From positions 539,713 to 603,712 of the forward strand of contig NZ_RBWY01000001.1 of assembly GCF_003634275.1 (NCBI RefSeq): 64,000 nucleotides of DNA, read 5' to 3'. Source of the stretch: Orbus hercynius (lineage in GTDB: Bacteria; Pseudomonadota; Gammaproteobacteria; Enterobacterales; Orbaceae). The notes beneath the pieces were generated by a model. The model was not told the DNA's origin. It saw only the letters and a program-made list of their open reading frames with translations, and did not search any database. A program made the position numbers and the translations under genes. Positions 13,903-23,673 of the stretch are shown piece by piece; the stretch's first letter is position 1, and each line of letters opens with the position of its first letter.

Positions 13903-14589
13903 ATGAATATTTCAATCTTAAATACAAAAATTAATCAAGATAAAAAAGGCTTATTTTGCATTAATGATATCCATAAAGCATCGGGAGGCGAAAATAAGCA
14001 TAAACCTAGTTATTGGCTTTCAAACCAACAAACAAAGGAACTTATTGATGAAATTATAAGCGATGGCGGAATTCCGACTTCGGTTGTTAAAGGTGGAGTG
14101 AAACAAGGTACTTACGTTTGCAAAGAATTGGTGTATGCGTACGCAATGTGGATTAATGCTAAATTCCATCTACATGTAATTAGAACCTTTGATAAGAGTG
14201 TGCAAGAAGATTATCAACGAAAAGCAACCCGTGAATTAGCAAGAGCAGAATACCGACCCATGACTGATGCCCTTAAGTATGAATTGAAATCTAATGGGAA
14301 AGAGCCAAAACCGTATGATTTTAGCAATGAAGCAAACCTCATTAACCGATTGGCTTTGGGAATGACAGCTTCAAAATTTAAAGACATTCATGATATAGGT
14401 AAAAACGAACCAATTCGTGATCATCTAACACCATGTCAAATTAAATGCATTACTGACTTACAAAGGGCCAATACAGCATTTATTCAACTTGGTATGAATT
14501 ATGAAGAGCGCAAAACCAAATTAATGGAAATGTTCAAACGTAATCATATCATCCCATTATTTGAGGAACAGCAGTTATTAGCAGCATAA
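13903..14589 (+). CDS. KilA-N domain protein
   Basis: 228 residues. The N-terminal half is a KilA-N DNA-binding domain (FCINDIHKASGG near residue 17, PSYWLSNQQT near 36, TYVCKELVYAYAMWI near 73-87). The C-terminal half is helical and not recognised; it may be a regulatory domain as in phage antirepressors. It lies between the lysis region and the terminase behind a strong leader hairpin, where P1- and P22-like phages place antirepressor-type genes. Role as an antirepressor or late regulator is inferred. Confidence 0.7.
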   Translation: MNISILNTKINQDKKGLFCINDIHKASGGENKHKPSYWLSNQQTKELIDEIISDGGIPTSVVKGGVKQGTYVCKELVYAYAMWINAKFHLHVIRTFDKSVQEDYQRKATRELARAEYRPMTDALKYELKSNGKEPKPYDFSNEANLINRLALGMTASKFKDIHDIGKNEPIRDHLTPCQIKCITDLQRANTAFIQLGMNYEERKTKLMEMFKRNHIIPLFEEQQLLAA

Positions 14590-14598
14590 GGAATAAAT

Positions 14599-15114
14599 AT
14601 GGCAAAGCTCACCGCAAAACAAGAGCTGTTTTGTCGTGAGTACTTAATTGATCTCAACGCGACACAAGCAGCTATTAAAGCAGGATACAAAAAAAACAGT
14701 GCAGAAGTAACAGGATCAAAGCTGCTAAGAAATGCTAAGGTTAAAAACTTTATTCAGGAGTTAATGGGTGAACGCAACGAACGCAACAAGATTGATGCTG
14801 ATTACGTCTTAAAGCGGCTAACTGAGATTGATCAGATGGATGTAGTAGATATTCTTAATGATAGCGGCGATTTGCTTCCTATTCGAGAATGGCCAAAAGT
14901 ATGGCGAACCACATTGTCAGGATTAGATATCGCTATTATTGGTAGCGGAGATACTGAAGCCATTATGAAAAAAATCAAATGGCCTGATAAAGTCAAAAAC
15001 CTTGAATTGCTTGGTAAGCATATTGATGTGCAGGCGTTTAAAGAGCAAAGAGAGACTGATTTAAACATTGGAATTGTAGATAAACCTCTTAGTGAGATTT
15101 TCAAGAATGGCTAA
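14599..15114 (+). CDS. Terminase small subunit
   Basis: 171 residues of the Terminase_2 type: [20 protein letters not shown] at residues 4-23 and AAIKAGYKK with a following [10 protein letters not shown] helix form the DNA-recognition HTH. The C-terminus would contact the large subunit. It recognises the pac or cos region and loads the packaging motor. It overlaps the large subunit gene by eight bases. Confidence 0.85.
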   Translation: MAKLTAKQELFCREYLIDLNATQAAIKAGYKKNSAEVTGSKLLRNAKVKNFIQELMGERNERNKIDADYVLKRLTEIDQMDVVDILNDSGDLLPIREWPKVWRTTLSGLDIAIIGSGDTEAIMKKIKWPDKVKNLELLGKHIDVQAFKEQRETDLNIGIVDKPLSEIFKNG

Positions 15115-16456
15115 TCCTTACTTTGAACCATTTATAAATAGCGCGCCTTACAAGGTTGCTTATGGTGGGCGAGGTAGTGGGAAATCATATTTCTTTGCTG
15201 AGTTAGCTATTGAAGTAGCAAGACGAACAAGGACTGTTATTTTATGCACACGTGAGTTTCAAGGATCAATTAGCGACTCAGTACATAAGCTACTAACCGA
15301 AACTATTAATAGACTTGGTTACGACAAAGAGTTTGAAATACAGAAGAATACAATAATACACCTTGGCAGTAAAACAACATTTGTTTTTGCTGGTGTTAAA
15401 AATAATATCACCAAAATTAAATCAATCCAAGGCGTTGGAATATGTTGGGTTGAGGAAGCGGAAGCGGTAACAAAAGATTCGTGGGATGTGTTATTGCCGT
15501 CAATTCGTGGCGACAAAAACTCAGAGATATGGGTTAGCTTTAACCCTAAAAATATACTTGATGACACGTATCAAAGATTTGTTATATCTCCTCCAAGTAA
15601 TTCCATTGTGCTAAAAGCAAATTACGACGTTAATCCTTATTTCTATGAGTCACCATTGCCGGCTCAAATGGAAGAGTGCAAAGAAAAAGACTTCGAATTA
15701 TATCGTCATATCTGGTTAGGTGAGCCAGTCGCTGATAGCTCAAAAGCATTTATTAAGCCTATGTGGCTTGAAGCTTGCATTGATTCACATATTAAACTTG
15801 GATTTGAACCAGAAGGAATTAGGCGCGTAGGATTCGACGTTGCAGACGATGGCGACGATAAAAACGCGCTAGTGATGCGACACGGGGCAATAGCCTTAGA
15901 TTGTGACGAATGGAAAGGCGAGGATGTTATTTATTCAGCTGACCGGGTTGCTGACTATTTTAAACGTAACAAATGCGACGATATTATATTTGACTCGATC
16001 GGGGTTGGTGCTGGTGTAAAAGCGAGATATAACCGAACCGACGGAATAAAAGCAACCGGCTTTAATGCTGGCGGGGCTGTTTTCAAGCCTGACGCTGAAT
16101 ACGTGAAAGGGAAAAAGAACAAAGATATGTTTTCAAACATCAAGGCTCAAGCTTGGCAATCTGTTGCAGATAAATGTTACAACACATGGCGAGCTGTTAA
16201 GCACGGTGATAAATTCAATCCAGATCAATTAATTAGCATATCCAGCAAGATGAAAGATAAAGATTATCTCATTGCTGAACTATCAAGACCACAAGTTGAC
16301 TATGACGGCAATGGCCGTGTTAAAGTTGAATCAAAGAAAGATATGAAGAAGCGCGGAATCCCAAGCCCGAACAAAGCCGATGCTTTCATTATGGCGTTTG
16401 CTGATGTCATGCCTAGACCAATGTCAATCAATCCAAATATATTTAATTATCTATAG
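15107..16456 (+). CDS. Terminase large subunit
   Basis: The packaging ATPase and nuclease, 449 residues from ATG 15107 (the frame extends to 15092, but MANPYFEPF fits the family start). Walker A is GGRGSGKS at residues 20-27 and Walker B ICWVEEAE at 112-119, of the PBSX/Terminase_3 kind. The RNase H-like nuclease begins near [13 protein letters not shown] with a second acidic strand in DDIIFDSIG. Head filling starts after it cuts DNA chosen by the small subunit. Confidence 0.9.
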   Translation: MANPYFEPFINSAPYKVAYGGRGSGKSYFFAELAIEVARRTRTVILCTREFQGSISDSVHKLLTETINRLGYDKEFEIQKNTIIHLGSKTTFVFAGVKNNITKIKSIQGVGICWVEEAEAVTKDSWDVLLPSIRGDKNSEIWVSFNPKNILDDTYQRFVISPPSNSIVLKANYDVNPYFYESPLPAQMEECKEKDFELYRHIWLGEPVADSSKAFIKPMWLEACIDSHIKLGFEPEGIRRVGFDVADDGDDKNALVMRHGAIALDCDEWKGEDVIYSADRVADYFKRNKCDDIIFDSIGVGAGVKARYNRTDGIKATGFNAGGAVFKPDAEYVKGKKNKDMFSNIKAQAWQSVADKCYNTWRAVKHGDKFNPDQLISISSKMKDKDYLIAELSRPQVDYDGNGRVKVESKKDMKKRGIPSPNKADAFIMAFADVMPRPMSINPNIFNYL

Positions 16457-16463
16457 GTGCTAA

Positions 16464-18032
16464 ATGTCAAAGAAGAAAAAGCGATTAAATTCGAGAGTTA
16501 CTCCTGCGCCAAAAACAGATAGCACTAAAAAAAACAATAACACTGATATTTTTAGAATAGCTGTTGAGCAGTTAATTAACGAACAACAAAATAAAATAAG
16601 TGTTAGTGAAATAATCAAGCCATACCGACCACCGAGTTACGTTGTGCCAGAGGGCGGAGAAAAGCATAGCCACCAACTAGCAAACGATGGCGCTTACACT
16701 AATATGCAATATGTTATTGATGGCGCTATAGGTTATAACGGCGTTGTTTTTAAAGGATATCCTCATTACGCGCAGCTTTATAACATGCCGGAGTTTCGCA
16801 AGATCATAGAGGTGATGTCTACCGAAATGACGCGCAAATGGATTGAGCTTAAATATACGGGTGATGATGAAGAAGTTAAGGATGATATATCCGAAAAAAT
16901 TAACAAGATTAAGAAAGAGTTATCAAGACTAAATGTTCAAACTCGATTCGGTGAACTGATAGCGCATAACTTCATCTATGGCCGCGGACAGCTTTATATT
17001 AATTTAAAGATGCCAAAAGGAACTGGCTTAGTTCTTGATGACCCCATGGAATTAAAAGCGGCGCTATCGCTCAGTAAAACTAAAATACCTGAAGACGGGA
17101 TCGTCTCACTAAACTTAATTGAACCAATCCAAACTACTGCGGCGGCATTAAATACAATCGACCCGTTAAAGGAAGATTATTACCAACCAACAACATGGTA
17201 TGTTGCAGGTAAAGAAGTTCATAAGGATAGATTAATTACTTTAATCACCAATGAAGTGGCCACATTCTTAAAACCAGCGTTTAACTACGGCGGCCTATCT
17301 TTACTTCAATTGGTTGAGCCAACTGTAAACAACTGGCTAACCGTTAGAGATAGCGGAAAAGACTTAGTCAAGGGTAGTAATGTTTTCGCGCTTAAAACAG
17401 ATATGCAAACTTTGCTTGCATCTGGTGATTGCAGTCCTGATGATTTAGTTAGAGCCGCCACTGATTTAAATTACCGCGCTAAGCTCTTCACGAAAATAAA
17501 AAGCACAAACGGCGTTATGTTGCTTGATTATGAAAAAGAAGAGCTAAGTAATATCAACGTCTCTATGGCCGGCATTGCTGAAATGATAACTAAGTATCAG
17601 GAGCAGCCAAGCCAAGTTACGGGCATCCCGGTAGTTAAATTAACCGGGAACACTCCGAGTGGGTTAAATGCATCTAGTGAGGGTGAGATTCAAGTCTTTT
17701 ACGACATGATAGCAGCGCTTAAAGAAGCTTATATCAGAGAGCCTTTGCAATATATCATCAACATCGTTCAAATTTCTTTGTTCGGGGTGGTAGATGACAG
17801 TATCACGTTTGACTTTATACCGATGCAAGAGCTTACAGAGAAAGAGAAAGCAGAGATTGAGGCGATTGAGACGGCTACATTAGGCGAATTGGTCGATAGG
17901 GGTGTTGTTGCTGACACTGAGGCTAGAACAATCCTAAAAAATAACGGTAATCCTGCTTACGCTAGCTTAGAGGATATCGAGAGGGAGGAGGATGAAAAAG
18001 AACCTGAAAACCCTGAAGATAAATTCGATTAG
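16464..18032 (+). CDS. Portal protein, DUF1073 family
   Basis: 522 residues. The N-terminal basic tail is followed by the DUF1073 portal core, with YNMPEFRKIIEVMSTEMTRK near residue 110 and NGVMLLDYEKEE near 355. The acidic C-terminus ends in a Glu/Asp-rich run and overlaps the next gene by 41 bases. It forms the ring through which DNA enters, placed as expected between terminase and the Mu F-like protein. Databases sometimes label this family Acb1-like; here the length, order and neighbours mean portal. A decayed paralogue lies at 39577-40170. Confidence 0.85.
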   Translation: MSKKKKRLNSRVTPAPKTDSTKKNNNTDIFRIAVEQLINEQQNKISVSEIIKPYRPPSYVVPEGGEKHSHQLANDGAYTNMQYVIDGAIGYNGVVFKGYPHYAQLYNMPEFRKIIEVMSTEMTRKWIELKYTGDDEEVKDDISEKINKIKKELSRLNVQTRFGELIAHNFIYGRGQLYINLKMPKGTGLVLDDPMELKAALSLSKTKIPEDGIVSLNLIEPIQTTAAALNTIDPLKEDYYQPTTWYVAGKEVHKDRLITLITNEVATFLKPAFNYGGLSLLQLVEPTVNNWLTVRDSGKDLVKGSNVFALKTDMQTLLASGDCSPDDLVRAATDLNYRAKLFTKIKSTNGVMLLDYEKEELSNINVSMAGIAEMITKYQEQPSQVTGIPVVKLTGNTPSGLNASSEGEIQVFYDMIAALKEAYIREPLQYIINIVQISLFGVVDDSITFDFIPMQELTEKEKAEIEAIETATLGELVDRGVVADTEARTILKNNGNPAYASLEDIEREEDEKEPENPEDKFD

Positions 18033-18768
18033 ACCATCATCAATTATTGAAGCAAATTATCACAAGAAGCTAGCTAAACTCGTAAAAATCACTCAAACCG
18101 ACATCAACGCACTAATCAAAGACTACACAGAAGCCAAAAGTAATCCTTATTACGTCAATCTCATTGCAGATCGGTTTCGTGAATCAATTGATAAGTGGGG
18201 CGATAGGTTTTTACATGAGGCAAATGAGATAGCAACTGGCTTCACTGATGAATCATTGAATATGGTTGATCGCAGACTAAGTCGTGATTTCAAAAATGCT
18301 GACCTGACAATCAAGTTCCAAATGACAGAGAAGATGCAAGCAAAAATTCAAAGCAAGATAGCTGAGAATGTAGGGCTTATCCGCAGCATACCAAGTAAAT
18401 ACCTTGAAGAAGTGCAAGGCGCTGTAATGCGCTGTATTGAACGAGGTAATGACTTAAAAACACTCACTGAAATACTTGAATATCGATTTGGCGTGGCAAG
18501 TCGTCGAGCTAAGAATATTGCAAAGGACCAAGCTAACAAAGCAACGGTAGCATTTAATCGTCAGCGTCAGTTAGATGTAGGCATTAAAAAAGGCATATGG
18601 GTTCATAGTGGATTAGGTAAAGACAAACGCCAAAGTCACGTTAAGGCTGGCCGCGATAAATTGGTATTTGATTTAGAAAAAGGGGCTTACATAGATGGTG
18701 AATACATTTTGCCCGGTGAGCTAGTTAATTGCCACTGCACATGGCGAGCTTATCTTGGTGATTTTTAA
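17992..18768 (+). CDS. Mu gpF-like head morphogenesis protein
   Basis: 258 residues with the C-terminal Phage_Mu_F motif: KGIWVHSGLGKDKRQSH at about 200-216 and PGELVNCHCTWR at the end, including the paired cysteines. The start overlaps the portal gene; a later in-frame start is possible. Proteins of this family are minor capsid or ejected proteins bound to the portal. Gene order portal, MuF-like, protease/scaffold, cement, capsid is standard. Confidence 0.85.
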   Translation: MKKNLKTLKINSIRPSSIIEANYHKKLAKLVKITQTDINALIKDYTEAKSNPYYVNLIADRFRESIDKWGDRFLHEANEIATGFTDESLNMVDRRLSRDFKNADLTIKFQMTEKMQAKIQSKIAENVGLIRSIPSKYLEEVQGAVMRCIERGNDLKTLTEILEYRFGVASRRAKNIAKDQANKATVAFNRQRQLDVGIKKGIWVHSGLGKDKRQSHVKAGRDKLVFDLEKGAYIDGEYILPGELVNCHCTWRAYLGDF

Positions 18769-18780
18769 TGGATTATTAAT

Positions 18781-19992
18781 ATGGAAAATGGAAAAGGAAT
18801 ATTAAGCAAAATAAAAGAGTTATTAGCTAATGATTCAGCAAGAGTTAAGGATGTAAACGGATATCTAAACGTTGCTAATTGCAACATCTCAAAAGCAGCA
18901 GTAAACCCATACTACGGTAGAGACATTCCAAACTGGCAAGAGCTTGGATTACTGCCAGGCAAAGTATACATGATGTTTCGCGATCCTGACGAGCTAGCAA
19001 GGTCAGCATCAACATTCAATGGCAAGCCTTTACTTCGCGGACATCACGATATACACGCGGGAGACATACCAAAAGAAATGATCATAGGCTCGACGGGCAC
19101 TGATTGTCACTTTGAATATCCATTTCTCGTTGTATCAACCGCCGTATGGGATGAACAAGACATAGTATTGATTGAAGATAACAAGGTTAAAGAACTTTCT
19201 AGTAGTTACTTTTATCGAGCAGATATGACTAGCGGAGAGTTCGAAGGGGTTCATTACGACGGAATCATGCGCGACATTGTGGGTAATCACGTCGCAGTCG
19301 TAGAACAAGGGCGTGCAGGCTCACAAGTAGCGGTCGCAGATAGCGATCTGGATATTTCAACAGAGGAACTAAAAAACATGAAGTTAAGCGAATTTAAAAA
19401 ACTATTCGGTTCTTTATTAGCAAATGACGCTAAAGACGAAGATATCGAAAATGCGCTAAAGAAAGCTGATGATGAGGACGATAAAAAGGAATCAGATAAA
19501 GGCAAAGATAACGAAGATAAAAAAGCAGACGATGAAGATAAGAAAGCTTGTGACGAGTCAGAAGATGACAAAGACGCTAAGTATGATGATCGCATCGAAA
19601 AACTTAAAAAAGAGTTAGCTGATAAGCAAGCTGAACTTGACGACTACAAAGAAAAAGCCAAAGGCGCTGAAGATAAAGCAAAAGACGAAGAAGGCAAAAA
19701 AGCAAACGATGCCGCCATGATTCGCAAGCAAGTGATTGCTGAAATGCAAGGCGTCTCTAAAGCTCAATCAGCTGTACGGCCTTTCGTTGGCGAGCTTGCT
19801 ATGGATAATGCGGGTGATATCTACAAAGCAGGATTAAAACACTTTGGCGTTGATGTATCTACGTTACCAGTATCGGCATATCAAGCAACGTTTGAAGCCG
19901 TATCTAAGGCGAATAAAGCAGCAAAAGCCAACGATAGCGCAATTCAAACTAGCAACTCATTAGCTCAAGCTATGAACTTAAAACATATCTAA
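18781..19992 (+). CDS. DUF2213 prohead protease/scaffold
   Basis: 403 residues in two parts. Residues about 1-185 are a DUF2213 (prohead protease-like) domain with GHHDIHAG and the closing GNHVAVVEQGRAGSQVAVAD. Residues about 205-310 are an extreme Lys/Asp/Glu-rich helical stretch typical of scaffolds, followed by a helical tail. It should build the procapsid and then process itself and capsid proteins. The fusion of protease and scaffold is common in this phage type. Confidence 0.85.
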   Translation: MENGKGILSKIKELLANDSARVKDVNGYLNVANCNISKAAVNPYYGRDIPNWQELGLLPGKVYMMFRDPDELARSASTFNGKPLLRGHHDIHAGDIPKEMIIGSTGTDCHFEYPFLVVSTAVWDEQDIVLIEDNKVKELSSSYFYRADMTSGEFEGVHYDGIMRDIVGNHVAVVEQGRAGSQVAVADSDLDISTEELKNMKLSEFKKLFGSLLANDAKDEDIENALKKADDEDDKKESDKGKDNEDKKADDEDKKACDESEDDKDAKYDDRIEKLKKELADKQAELDDYKEKAKGAEDKAKDEEGKKANDAAMIRKQVIAEMQGVSKAQSAVRPFVGELAMDNAGDIYKAGLKHFGVDVSTLPVSAYQATFEAVSKANKAAKANDSAIQTSNSLAQAMNLKHI

Positions 19993-20002
19993 GGACTAAA
20001 TA

Positions 20003-20476
20003 ATGGCAGATTTACAACAAAATGTAGGGATGTACCCAGCAACGGCTGTTCAAGGTGATTTCGCATCGGCTAACCCACGAGCTACGGCGATTAGTAATAA
20101 TGGTGGTTTTGTTTCAGATGGAACGGTTATTGTCGGCGGGTTCTGCTGGGCTACAGATAGAATCGTTAGCAATAAAGGCACAGGTACGCCAACTGGATTT
20201 GTTGCACACACAGGAAACTTTTCTTACATCGGAAGTTTTTCAAGCTCAACTATGACTATCAGTAAAGGTGTTGAAACTACGGTGCATGTTGCTGGTGATT
20301 TTTATGCCACCTCTACCAATGCAGCAACCAAAGGTCAAAAAGTTTTTACATCAACTACTGATGGCTCAATCTTGGCTGGTGATGCTGGCGCGGAAGTTGC
20401 GGGAGCTGTAGAAACTAACTTTAAATTTGTTAAAGATGCGGCAGCCGGAGAGCTTGCTATCATTTCAACTTACTAA
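20003..20476 (+). CDS. Capsid decoration (structural cement) protein
   Basis: 157 residues, beta-rich and low in charged residues, like cement/decoration proteins found directly before DUF2184 capsids. The central IVGGFCWATDRIVSNKGTG segment and its position between scaffold and major capsid support the call. It would bind the outside of the expanded head. Assigned by context and general pattern. Confidence 0.7.
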   Translation: MADLQQNVGMYPATAVQGDFASANPRATAISNNGGFVSDGTVIVGGFCWATDRIVSNKGTGTPTGFVAHTGNFSYIGSFSSSTMTISKGVETTVHVAGDFYATSTNAATKGQKVFTSTTDGSILAGDAGAEVAGAVETNFKFVKDAAAGELAIISTY

Positions 20477-20488
20477 GGACTAAATATA

Positions 20489-21520
20489 ATGGATTTTGAA
20501 AAATTATTACAACAAGCATCTGCGCAAGAATTAGCTAATGCGGGTATTGCTGTGATGGGCGGACGTCCTGCTTTTCGTAGTGATACCGCTCGACTAGCTA
20601 ATGATGCCGCTTTGATTGGTCAGGCTAGTGTAGGTATTCCTGATTTTCTAGCTTTATACATTGATCCACAATCGATTAAAGCATTGTTTACTCCTATGCG
20701 TGGTGAACAGACATTTGGCGCTTTCCAATACGGAAACTGGACAACAAAGCAATATCAAGGACGCTTTGAAGAGCCAACCGGTAACTATGGTGCTTATGGC
20801 GACTTTAGCGAAAATGGCACGACTGGCGCTAACTATAACTGGTTCTATCGTCAATCATTTGAAGCTCAGACCTTTGTTGAGTTTGGTGATCGTGATGTTG
20901 AGTCATACGCGTTAGCTAATATCGATCGCGTTGGCGATTTGAAATATGCCGCATTTTTAACGCTTGAAAAATTCCGCAATGCATCTTATTACTACGGTGT
21001 TGATGGGCTTCAAACTTATGGTTTATTCAATGACCCTAACTTAAATCCAACCATTTCACCAAACACTAAAGCAGGTGGCGGGACAACATGGACGAATGCG
21101 ACAAATATCGAAATTTATAATGATTTCCTAAAATTATTTGAAGATGCACAGAATCATGCTGGTGGTAACATCGAAATTACTGATAAAGTAAAAGTGACAC
21201 TTTCACCAGTTCGTTATACTCGTTTATTGGCGACAGATGCTTATGTGGGGTCTAAATCAGCATTAGAACTGATTAAAGGTGCATTTACTAACCTAGAAAT
21301 CGTTCAAGCTCCAGAGTTATCTACCGATGCAGGTGAACAGCTAACAATGGTGTTTGATTCTGTCGATGGTCGTCCGGTATGTGCTGCTGGCTTCACTGAG
21401 AAGTTACGCTCACACCGTCTGATCCCCGCTTCATCTTCTTACAAACAAAAAATCTCTGCAGGTACATGGGGATTAATTGTTAAGCAGCCAGTTGGTCTTG
21501 CTTCAATGCTAGGCATTTAA
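20489..21520 (+). CDS. Major capsid protein, DUF2184
   Basis: 343 residues of the DUF2184 group of HK97-fold capsid proteins. The N-terminal arm is followed by IPDFLALYIDPQSIKALFTP (about residues 50-69), a GNWTTKQYQGRFEEPTGN strand, and the C-terminal SHRLIPASSSYKQK and GTWGLIVKQPVG segments usual for the group. A terminator follows, which should make this the most abundant late mRNA 3' end. Confidence 0.85.
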   Translation: MDFEKLLQQASAQELANAGIAVMGGRPAFRSDTARLANDAALIGQASVGIPDFLALYIDPQSIKALFTPMRGEQTFGAFQYGNWTTKQYQGRFEEPTGNYGAYGDFSENGTTGANYNWFYRQSFEAQTFVEFGDRDVESYALANIDRVGDLKYAAFLTLEKFRNASYYYGVDGLQTYGLFNDPNLNPTISPNTKAGGGTTWTNATNIEIYNDFLKLFEDAQNHAGGNIEITDKVKVTLSPVRYTRLLATDAYVGSKSALELIKGAFTNLEIVQAPELSTDAGEQLTMVFDSVDGRPVCAAGFTEKLRSHRLIPASSSYKQKISAGTWGLIVKQPVGLASMLGI

Positions 21521-21541
21521 TTTAGTTACGTTTCATTTTAT

Positions 21542-21562
21542 GGGGCTATATGCCCCTTTTTT
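21542..21562 (+). terminator. Terminator after capsid gene
   Basis: GGGGC-TATAT-GCCCC followed by six T between the capsid and the next gene. It lies within the late operon, so it must be leaky or overcome by late antitermination. Confidence 0.7.
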
Positions 21563-21576
21563 ATTAAGGGTTAAAA

Positions 21577-21939
21577 ATGGCAAATATTATTGTATGCAGT
21601 CGATTTCCTCAAAACTTAAAGTTAGAAGTATTAATTAATGGCGAATTAAAGTCTTTTGTAATCAATGGCTCTAAAACTGATTTAACAGCAAATCAAGAAA
21701 ACAAAAATAACCTACACGGCGCTATGGCGATGACCACTGTTGATGAAGATTTATATAACGCCTGGTTAGAAGCTAACAAAGATAACAAACTAGTCAAAAA
21801 TCAATTCATTTTCACAGCTAAAACTGAAAAATCAGCAAAAGCACAAAAAGAAGAATTAAAAGATGAGAGCACAGGACTTGAAGGTCTAGGACAAGAAGGT
21901 GATAAACGCGCAGGCGGTAAAAAAATCGCTAAGGGTTAA
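21577..21939 (+). CDS. Small head-associated protein
   Basis: 120 residues: a beta-rich N-terminal part (about 1-45), then a lysine- and glutamate-rich tail ending in GGKKIAKG. It lies between capsid and head-tail connector genes, a place usually taken by small head or neck accessory proteins. Family not recognised. Confidence 0.6.
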   Translation: MANIIVCSRFPQNLKLEVLINGELKSFVINGSKTDLTANQENKNNLHGAMAMTTVDEDLYNAWLEANKDNKLVKNQFIFTAKTEKSAKAQKEELKDESTGLEGLGQEGDKRAGGKKIAKG

Positions 21940-21941
21940 TT

Positions 21942-22388
21942 ATGGATATCGTAGAGTTTGATGTCGAAGAGTTTAGGCTTGTTTATCCAATGTTCGCTGA
22001 TAAAGAAAAGTTTAACGATACCATGCTTGAGTTTAGCTTCTCCAAGGCTGAAACCTATGTCAACAACACTAAATGCGGCTACGTTAAAAACTTAACAACT
22101 CGGAAGATAATGCTGTATATGCTCACCGCTCACATTGTTACGCTTCAAGCTCAAGCGATTAATGGTGAATGGTATGCGGGCGTTATGTCATCAGCAACCG
22201 AGGGGAGCGTATCAATTAGCATGGCAACTCACAATATAACGCCTCGTAACGCTTGGTACCTAAAAACACCATTTGGCGCTGAATATTGGGAAATGACATC
22301 TAAGTATAGAACCTTTAATTATCAGTCCGTGCAATCTCGTCCGAGCTGGGAGGGAACCAATGGCAGGTGGTGGAATCTTAGAGGCTAA
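21942..22388 (+). CDS. Head-tail connector, DUF4054
   Basis: 148 residues with the DUF4054 opening FRLVYPMFADKEKFNDTMLE and the helix FSFSKAETYVNN, resembling gp6/gp15-type adaptors that bind below the portal. A Trp/Tyr-rich C-terminus follows. The next gene begins 29 bases before its stop, so the two are coupled. Confidence 0.75.
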   Translation: MDIVEFDVEEFRLVYPMFADKEKFNDTMLEFSFSKAETYVNNTKCGYVKNLTTRKIMLYMLTAHIVTLQAQAINGEWYAGVMSSATEGSVSISMATHNITPRNAWYLKTPFGAEYWEMTSKYRTFNYQSVQSRPSWEGTNGRWWNLRG

Positions 22389-22824
22389 ATTAAAGGCCTA
22401 CAAAAAACAAGCCGAACAACTGAAAGGTAAGTCGCTTGAAGTTGGATTCTTTGAAGGATCAACTTATCCCGATGGTACAAAAGTTGCTGAGGTGGCTTAT
22501 TGGAATGAGTTTGGCGTTCCAGAAAATAACCAGCCGCCTCGCCCTTTTTTTAGGCAAGCTATTGCTGAAAATAAAAATGATTGGGTTGCTAAAGTTAGAC
22601 TTCTTTTAGAGCAAGGTGCGACTATTGATCAGGTGTTAACAATATTAGGGCAGGATATTGTTGTTGATATTAAAGCGTCAATTGCAGCCTTTCAAGATCC
22701 GCCTTTATCCGAAGCAACCAAAGCAGCTAAGCGAGCTAAGAAATCACTGCATCCCGATAAACCATTACTTGATACTGAGGTTATGTATCAAGCCGTTCAG
22801 TGGGTAATTAATAATGAAAATTAA
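22360..22824 (+). CDS. Neck/tail-completion protein
   Basis: 154 residues resembling HK97 gp10/Mu virion-morphogenesis proteins: KGKSLEVGFFEGSTYPDGT, AYWNEFGVPENNQPPRPFFR (about residues 44-65) and a C-terminal PDKPLLDTEVMYQAVQW. These proteins join head and tail. Overlaps both neighbours. Confidence 0.7.
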   Translation: MAGGGILEAKLKAYKKQAEQLKGKSLEVGFFEGSTYPDGTKVAEVAYWNEFGVPENNQPPRPFFRQAIAENKNDWVAKVRLLLEQGATIDQVLTILGQDIVVDIKASIAAFQDPPLSEATKAAKRAKKSLHPDKPLLDTEVMYQAVQWVINNEN

Positions 22825-23194
22825 CGTAAAAGCCATAGCCAACAGCTTAATCCAGCCTATTAATCCAGATATACCCGCAACTATTTATAAGGATTTAGGT
22901 GGCGAATATGTTGAGGGGGTTTGGCAGCCTAAAAGAGAGATATTGGAAGTAAGAATACAGCGTCAGCAATTAACACAAAACGACATCTTGTTCTTAAACA
23001 ATCTTGAATTTCAAGGCAACTTTATAGTTGTTTACGTTAAAGGCCATTATGACGGGGTTAATCGGATCGACAAAAAATCACCTGACATTTTTGTGTTTGA
23101 TGATAGGGAATACAAGGTCATACACGTTCCTGAGCAGTGGCCAACATGGAGCAGAGTAATTTTATGCGAGCAGGAAAAATCGATTACGGGTTAA
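22814..23194 (+). CDS. Neck protein, hypothetical
   Basis: 126 residues, beta-rich, no signal. It stands where myophages of this type encode a stopper or connector and is coupled by overlaps of 11 and 31 bases. I recognise it by place only. Confidence 0.55.
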   Translation: MKINVKAIANSLIQPINPDIPATIYKDLGGEYVEGVWQPKREILEVRIQRQQLTQNDILFLNNLEFQGNFIVVYVKGHYDGVNRIDKKSPDIFVFDDREYKVIHVPEQWPTWSRVILCEQEKSITG

Positions 23195-23673
23195 GCGAAT
23201 CCGATATTTATAAAGCGGTTAGAAAATATTTAGAGCTGTTTACTGACTTAACCATAATTTACGGCAATCAAAACGCGCCACTGGAAAAAGATAGCATCGT
23301 AATCACCATGCTTTACCGCCGTTCATTATCACTACCAAGCACGAGATACTCAAAGGATGATGCAACCGAAACATCAAGACGGACAACGCTAGTTACTTTC
23401 CAAGTGGACATCTACGGCAAGGATGCTGGTCAAGTTTATGATGCGATTGTTGTGTTAAGCCAAAACCCGACTAGCTACTGGTATGAAAGCGAAGATTCAC
23501 CGAGCATCAATCTAGCTAAGATTGTTGAGCGTGGTCGAATGCCTTTCGTTAATGAACAACAAAACTATGAAAACAGATATGCGTTAGAAATGGAATTCAG
23601 TATTTATAACGAGATATCTCGCACAATCGATTTTATCGAATCAATAAACGTAAAAACAATCGAGGTTAAATAA
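23164..23673 (+). CDS. Tail terminator-like protein
   Basis: The frame opens at 23137, but GGAGCAGAG before ATG 23164 marks the likelier start (169 residues). The core, SDIYKAVRKYLELF, IIYGNQNAPLEKDSIVITML and a VTFQVDIYGKDAG strand, matches the general pattern of tail terminator/completion proteins ahead of sheath genes. It would cap the tail tube and sheath. Confidence 0.65.
   Translation: MRAGKIDYGLSESDIYKAVRKYLELFTDLTIIYGNQNAPLEKDSIVITMLYRRSLSLPSTRYSKDDATETSRRTTLVTFQVDIYGKDAGQVYDAIVVLSQNPTSYWYESEDSPSINLAKIVERGRMPFVNEQQNYENRYALEMEFSIYNEISRTIDFIESINVKTIEVK

Noticed and set aside
16464-18032. Portal as an anti-CBASS (Acb1) effector
   Set aside because: The DUF1073 family is sometimes labelled Acb1-like, but length, acidic tail and place between terminase and the MuF-like gene mean a portal.
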